Assembly: GCF_900116855.1 (NCBI RefSeq)
Contig: NZ_UETD01000005.1
Coordinates: 124,001-188,000, forward strand
Direction: 5' to 3'
DNA: 64,000 nt
Source of the DNA: Ruminococcus flavefaciens
GTDB lineage: Bacteria; Bacillota; Clostridia; Oscillospirales; Ruminococcaceae
The position numbers were made by a program, and so were the translations under genes. The notes under the pieces are model-generated. The model made no database searches and was not told the origin of the DNA. It saw nothing but the letters and a program-made list of their open reading frames with translations. Shown here in pieces: positions 59,842 through 64,000 of the stretch (positions within the stretch are counted from its first letter, which is position 1; every line of letters starts with the position of its first letter).

Positions 59842-61074
59842 TCATTCAGGCTTGCGGCAGACCACTGTCACCTTCATGGTATCCAAAGCCGTATCCGCGT
59901 ATATATCGCCGTTCATGAGTGCCATGAGCCTGCGGCAGATGTAGAGCCCCAGACCGCTTCCGCTCTGGCTGCCTGTGTTGGAGCCCCGCCAGAAGCTGTC
60001 GAAAATGTGGGGCAGCTCCTCCTCCGGCAGGGTACAGCCCGTATTGGCAACGGTTATGAGGCGGCAGTCCTCCTCCTCGGAGAAGCTTACGGAAATACTT
60101 CTGCCGTCGCCGTATTTCACGGCATTCTCCATGATGTTCTGGAGCACCTCCACCAGCCTGTCGGGGTCTCCCGACAGCATACAGTCGCTGTATTTTTCAA
60201 TGTTGAACTCCGTTCTCGTAACGGACAGCTTGTCTGTATAATAGTTCTTTATCTCGTCCATGACCTCTGAGAGATAGAACTCTCCGCTGCGGACGTCAAA
60301 GTCCATAAAGTCGCTGCTGAGATTGGCGGAAAGCTCCTTGACTATGCCCTCTATCTCGTCAGCCTTGCCGTCAATGCTGTCTGCGGCGGAGCGCTGCTTG
60401 TCGGCGGTGGTGTATATCCCCTTGGACAGCGCTTTTGCGTAGAGCTTTATGGCGGCGAGGGGAGTCTTTATATCGTGGGAAAGCGACAGCAGGAAGGTCT
60501 TTTCGTTCCTTGCGTATTCAAGCTCGCGCTGACGGGACTGCTCCAGCTCCTGACGGAGCATATCAAGTCCCCAAATGAAGCGTCCGAAATAGCGGCTTTT
60601 TTTCTCCTTTAGGGGAATGGTGAGATTGCCCTTCGAGAGCTTTTCGGGGAGCTCGCTTATTTCGTTGAAGGGCTTTATTATGCTCCTTCTGATGTAGAGC
60701 AGTATGCCGATTACCGCTGCTGCAAAGGCGGCGAGGAATACATTCATAAGGACAAAGGTACGTCCGCTGCTGTGCGGCTCGGAATCGGTGTAATCTATCC
60801 GCCAGAGCTGACCGTTTATCTCCCTTATGAGGTATTCGCCGTCGGAGCTGTAAAAGTCGGGGCTTCCGTCATAGCTGTATATCCCCGTGATGTGGGGATA
60901 GTCCCCGGCGCTTACCTGCGCCCCCTGTGAGAGCTCCCGCTCTATGCGGCTCACCTCCACCTTGTACAGCGGCTGCGAGAGCTTTTCGCTTTTCAGCATT
61001 ACCGCGTCAAGAATTATTATGACCGCAGCCATTATGATAACGGCTGCGGCGATTATCCTGTTGAAGCCTTTCAT
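59842..61074 (-). CDS. Sensor histidine kinase
   Basis: 410 residues. Membrane helices at about 7-27 and 106-128 enclose a short extracytoplasmic domain (about 75 residues). A HAMP-like linker follows, then the dimerisation domain with phospho-acceptor H200 in SLSHDIKTPLAAIK. The ATPase domain has N-box LVEVLQNIMENAVKYGDG, G1 ITVANTG and G2 GSQSGSGLGLYICRRLM. The response regulator gene precedes it by one base. Together with the ABC genes upstream it looks like a BceRS-type sensing pair, though the outer domain here is larger than in true BceS. Confidence 0.9.
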   Translation of the reverse strand: MKGFNRIIAAAVIIMAAVIIILDAVMLKSEKLSQPLYKVEVSRIERELSQGAQVSAGDYPHITGIYSYDGSPDFYSSDGEYLIREINGQLWRIDYTDSEPHSSGRTFVLMNVFLAAFAAAVIGILLYIRRSIIKPFNEISELPEKLSKGNLTIPLKEKKSRYFGRFIWGLDMLRQELEQSRQRELEYARNEKTFLLSLSHDIKTPLAAIKLYAKALSKGIYTTADKQRSAADSIDGKADEIEGIVKELSANLSSDFMDFDVRSGEFYLSEVMDEIKNYYTDKLSVTRTEFNIEKYSDCMLSGDPDRLVEVLQNIMENAVKYGDGRSISVSFSEEEDCRLITVANTGCTLPEEELPHIFDSFWRGSNTGSQSGSGLGLYICRRLMALMNGDIYADTALDTMKVTVVCRKPE

Positions 61075-61075
61075 A

Positions 61076-61741
61076 TCAGCCCTCCCAGCGATAGCCCTTG
61101 CCCCAGACCGTGATTATCTTCTCGGGAGCCTTGGGGTCGTTCTCTATCTTCCGGCGGAGCCATTTGATGTGGACGGTCAGTGTCTGTGGCTCGGATTCGC
61201 TGTCGGCGCCCCATATCCTGCTGAATATGAGCTCCTTGCCGAGAGTCTGCCCCTTGTTGGCGATGAGCAGGTGCAGCAGCTCAAACTCCTTTGCGGTGAG
61301 CTCCAATGGGACACCGTCCTTTGAGGCTGTACCCTCCGCGAGATTGAGGACTATGCCCCCGTCGGATATCATGTCCATAGCCAGTCTGCGCCTGAATATG
61401 CCCTTTATCTTGGCTATGAGTATATCTATATCGTAGGGCTTTTCGATGTAGTCGTCCGCCCCGAGGAGGATTCCGCTGAGCTTGTCCTCCTTGTCCGTCC
61501 TTGCAGTGAGCATGATTATGGGAGTATTGTCCCTCTCTCTTATCCTGCGGCAGACCGCAAAGCCGTCCATGTCGGGGAGCATTATATCAAGCAGGACAAG
61601 CCTTGCCCCGTATTTTTCAAACAGGGACAAGGCTTTCTCGGCTGTGGGAGCTGTGCTGACTGTGTAATCCTCGGCGCGGAGAAATTCGCACAGCAGTCCG
61701 CTCAGCTCCTCATTGTCTTCAACTATAAGTATATCTACCAT
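61076..61741 (-). CDS. OmpR-family response regulator
   Basis: 221 residues. Receiver domain 1-115 with acidic pocket (EDNEE) and phospho-acceptor D52 in LLDIMLPDMDG, Lys in DDYIEKPYD. A C-terminal winged helix (about 125-221) has LTAKEFELLHLLIANKGQTLGKELIFSRIWG and LTVHIKWLRRKIE. It is activated by the kinase downstream and probably drives the ABC genes upstream. No operator can be seen because the operon start is outside the window. Confidence 0.93.
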   Translation of the reverse strand: MVDILIVEDNEELSGLLCEFLRAEDYTVSTAPTAEKALSLFEKYGARLVLLDIMLPDMDGFAVCRRIRERDNTPIIMLTARTDKEDKLSGILLGADDYIEKPYDIDILIAKIKGIFRRRLAMDMISDGGIVLNLAEGTASKDGVPLELTAKEFELLHLLIANKGQTLGKELIFSRIWGADSESEPQTLTVHIKWLRRKIENDPKAPEKIITVWGKGYRWEG

Positions 61742-61742
61742 T

Positions 61743-62507
61743 TTACCAACCCATTTCCATAAGCCAGTTATTGAGACCGCGCTCGCGGTCGTGGAGCGGC
61801 TGCTCCTTTTTTATATTATACTCCCCCCTGATGTTTCCGTCAACTATATACAGCACTCTCGAGCACTTTGCAGCCACCTTTGAATCGTGAGTTACCAGCA
61901 TGATGGTAGTACCCTCACTGTTGAGCTTGGTGAGCTCCTCCATGACCTCGTCTGAGGAGGTGCGGTTGAGAGCGCCTGTGGGCTCGTCCGCGAATATCAT
62001 CTGCGGATCGTTTATCATGCTGCGGCAGATGCAGGCTCTCTGGAGCTGTCCGCCCGAGACCTCGTTTATATCGTTCTCGCCGACCTCGCTTATGCCCAGC
62101 TTGTGCATAAGGTCCTGACCGCGCCTGAGTATCTCTTTGCGGCTCTCCTTTTTCTTTGAGGACTTCACGGCAGGCAGGATGATATTATCGATGATGGACA
62201 GGTTCTTCATCATGTACATCTGCTGGAAGATGAAGCCCATATCGTCCAGTCTCATCTCCGCAAGGCTGTTCTCATTCTGTTCGGAAAGGCTCTTTCCGCA
62301 GAACTTAACCTCTCCGGCGGTCATCTTGTCCATGCCGGAAACGGTGTAGAGCAGGGTGGACTTGCCCGAGCCCGAGGGACCCATGACAGCCACCATCTCC
62401 CCCTTGTCTATGTGGAAGCTGACGTTCCTGAGCACGTTGTTCTGTCTCTTGTTTATGATATATGTCTTGCAGAGGTCCTTGACCTCGAGTATAGTATTCT
62501 TGCTCAT
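61743..62507 (-). CDS. ABC ATPase of MacB/BceA type
   Basis: 254 residues from ATG 62507; GGAG is eight bases upstream, too close for ATG 62513. It has Walker A GPSGSGKST, the Q-loop FIFQQMYMMKNLS, signature VSGGQLQRACICRSM, Walker B MIFADEPTGALN and H-loop VTHDSKVA. The GALN ending and size match the LolD/MacB/BceA class, which pair with FtsX-type permeases. The partner is the next gene upstream. Likely roles are antibiotic-peptide detoxification or lipoprotein/peptide handling. Confidence 0.92.
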   Translation of the reverse strand: MSKNTILEVKDLCKTYIINKRQNNVLRNVSFHIDKGEMVAVMGPSGSGKSTLLYTVSGMDKMTAGEVKFCGKSLSEQNENSLAEMRLDDMGFIFQQMYMMKNLSIIDNIILPAVKSSKKKESRKEILRRGQDLMHKLGISEVGENDINEVSGGQLQRACICRSMINDPQMIFADEPTGALNRTSSDEVMEELTKLNSEGTTIMLVTHDSKVAAKCSRVLYIVDGNIRGEYNIKKEQPLHDRERGLNNWLMEMGW

Positions 62508-62520
62508 ATCCATATCTCCT

Positions 62521-64000
62521 TTATTCTATGTCGGAAGTATCCGAGGCTTTGATGGTCTTCATGTACATTGCTGTGAGGTATGCGCCGAGGACTGTTGCCG
62601 CCGCAATGATAACTGGGTATACCGCGAAGACCTCCACAGGCTTTATGTTGTATTCCACGCCGTCAAGGGCACCCATTATGCCGAATATGGGGTCGATGCA
62701 CAGCTTTGTGACGGGGGTGCTGAGCAGTATCGCCAGCACTGCCGCGATGGCAGCCGAGATAAGGAACCTGAGAGTGTGCTGCCTTCTCACGGATCTGCTC
62801 TTGAAGCCCATTGCCTTCATGAGAGCTATCTCGGGCTTCTCCTTTGAGATGAATGAGCGCTCCATGAGTACCGAGATCATGATGACGATGATAACTGTGA
62901 TGAGCAGTACGAAGACCTTGACTCCGTTAATGGTGTCCTTTACGCCCTCTCCTATGCAGCTCATTACAAAGCCGTCCGTATCGTCGACATACTTGGTATC
63001 AAATATATCCTTGACTCTGCTTATGCGGCTGTTTATCTCCTTTTCGTCGGGAGAGTCGTCGAAATCTATCTGAAATCCCATGACCTGACTTACAGCTGAG
63101 TCGGGTACCTCAAGGCTTTCGTGGAAGCGTCCCGTTTCGCCCAGCTTAACCATGCTCTGGAAAAGGGCTGTGACGATGTATTCGTCTGTCTTTCCGTCGA
63201 TGGTGATGTTTACTTTGTCCCCTATACCTGCTTCCAGCTTCTCCGCAACGGAGCTGGTGAGTGCTATCTCGTTGCTGTATTTGGGTGCATAGCCCTCGGA
63301 GTAGCTGTAGTCTGAAGCCTTTGTGTCCTTGCAGTACATGAATGTGGGAGAGAGCTTGTTCCCCTTGAACTCCACAGCGGGAGAGACAAGACCCTCAGCG
63401 TGTACGCTGCACGGCAGACCGTTATCGATAAGCTTCTTCTCTATCTTGTCGCACTGTTCCGTAACAGTGGTCTCACCTGTCATTACTTCCATTATCATAT
63501 CCGTGTCGGTTATGTATATGTCGCTGTCAGTGGAGCACATAAGGGGCAGCAGCTTCCTGCTTGCAAGGGTGTTGCCCGTGTTGGCAAGGCACATTACCAG
63601 GAGCAGGCAGACTGTGAATATTACTGTCATTATGCCGAACTGCTTCGGGCTGCTGAACACATCATTGAGTGCAAGGAAGCCCGTGGCGCCGAGCTTGCTC
63701 TTTCCCAGCCTGAGCAGTCCCTTCTTTTTGAATCTCTCGCCTGTCTGACCGCTTCTTACGGCGTCGATGGGGGAGAGCTTCTTTATCTTTCTTGTACATC
63801 TCCAGCAGAACGCCAGGATCACGAGAACTACCGCAAGACTGCACAGGACACCCACCGCAGCGGAGCTGTCGCTGCCAAGGTACATTTTTCTGCTGACTGA
63901 ACTAAGCAGCATATTTCCGAAGGGTATGCTGAGGAAGAAGCCTATGACTGCGCCTATTGCCGCGATACCCAGATACTTCACCAGGAAGAGCCCTCTTACC
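62521..64000 (-). CDS. FtsX-type ABC permease, 5' truncated by window edge
   Basis: At least 493 residues are open to the edge (VRGLFLVKYLGI reads through the boundary), so the gene starts beyond 64000. Visible parts: an early helix pair (about 1-70 of this fragment) with KIKKLSPIDAVRSG, typical of MacB/BceB/FtsX permeases; a second helix near ALNDVFSSPKQFGIMTVIFTVCLLLVMCLANTG; a large outer domain (about 155-350); and the FtsX C-terminal helix set with MERSFISKEKPEIALMKAMGFKSRSVRRQH. It is 13 bases before the ATPase gene. Confidence 0.88.
   Translation of the reverse strand, partial: VRGLFLVKYLGIAAIGAVIGFFLSIPFGNMLLSSVSRKMYLGSDSSAAVGVLCSLAVVLVILAFCWRCTRKIKKLSPIDAVRSGQTGERFKKKGLLRLGKSKLGATGFLALNDVFSSPKQFGIMTVIFTVCLLLVMCLANTGNTLASRKLLPLMCSTDSDIYITDTDMIMEVMTGETTVTEQCDKIEKKLIDNGLPCSVHAEGLVSPAVEFKGNKLSPTFMYCKDTKASDYSYSEGYAPKYSNEIALTSSVAEKLEAGIGDKVNITIDGKTDEYIVTALFQSMVKLGETGRFHESLEVPDSAVSQVMGFQIDFDDSPDEKEINSRISRVKDIFDTKYVDDTDGFVMSCIGEGVKDTINGVKVFVLLITVIIVIMISVLMERSFISKEKPEIALMKAMGFKSRSVRRQHTLRFLISAAIAAVLAILLSTPVTKLCIDPIFGIMGALDGVEYNIKPVEVFAVYPVIIAAATVLGAYLTAMYMKTIKASDTSDIE

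Noticed and set aside
1-64000. tRNA, rRNA, transposase, integrase or phage genes
   Set aside because: Read for conserved T-arm and rRNA motifs and for recombinase signatures in all annotated proteins. None found by eye. A tRNAscan or Rfam run would settle small RNA genes.

Overview
This 64 kb window is chromosomal sequence from a Gram-positive, plant-fibre-degrading clostridium. It most resembles a cellulosome-forming Ruminococcus (R. flavefaciens / R. champanellensis type). The evidence is a CBM22-GH10-CBM22-dockerin-GH43-CBM6 xylanase, a second dockerin protein (CAP-dockerin), a cohesin-like lipoprotein, a Cthe_2159-like carbohydrate-binding protein, and Firmicute housekeeping gene orders. 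The species call is inference. Base composition looks close to half G+C by eye, with heavy use of ATA, AGG and AGA codons. I see no tRNA or rRNA genes, CRISPR array, prophage, transposase or integrase.

Layout. 1-1.6 kb: the 3' end of cysS, a palindromic AT-rich repeat, walJ and rlmH. 1.65-14.4 kb: one long plus-strand operon for making and exporting a surface polysaccharide. It holds a Wzm/Wzt ABC exporter, a coiled-coil methyltransferase, a small coiled-coil protein, four GT4 enzymes, a GT2 enzyme, a large membrane protein and a flippase-like protein. It starts at a near-consensus promoter whose -35 box is the spacer of a perfect inverted repeat. 14.45-18.5 kb (minus): an AT-rich orphan gene, then the pheA-metH pair. 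18.7-24.9 kb (plus): ruvC-ruvA-sseB-like-ruvB, a putative cysteine peptidase, a divergent GlmM, an RlmI-like methyltransferase and a DUF6440 gene. 24.9-34.1 kb: a lipoprotein, ecfA1-ecfA2-ecfT (vitamin/metal uptake energising module), a YfhO-like protein, truA, a DUF5711 gene and a CvpA-like gene. 34.2-38.4 kb: a zinc-finger Clp ATPase (ClpE-like), the cohesin-like lipoprotein and a DUF4317 gene.

38.4-45.5 kb is a xylan-use locus. The secreted multidomain xylanase (minus) and a cytoplasmic YicI-type GH31 alpha-xylosidase (plus) diverge from a 0.5 kb AT-rich region. Each promoter carries a palindrome built on the half-site ATGATA, which suggests shared control: polymer cut outside, alpha-xylosides trimmed inside. 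45.6-51.9 kb: two convergent CPBP-family membrane proteases separated by a nested inverted-repeat element, then a heterodimeric ABC exporter with one degenerate and one canonical ATP site. 52-58.5 kb: a lipoprotein, the Cthe_2159-like protein, a YbjN protein, the CAP-dockerin protein, and a sigma factor paired with a single-pass membrane protein that has a Ser/Thr/Gly-rich stalk. 58.5-64 kb (minus): a DUF4349 lipoprotein, then a truncated FtsX-type permease / ATPase / response regulator / sensor kinase module of the BceABRS kind.

No wholly new system can be proven from this sequence alone. The best candidates for something undescribed are: the polysaccharide operon's coiled-coil methyltransferase/Wzt pair with its companion coiled-coil protein; the sigma factor/stalked membrane protein pair next to fibre-binding genes; the paired xylan palindromes; the cohesin-like lipoprotein behind a Clp ATPase; and families of palindromic intergenic repeats.
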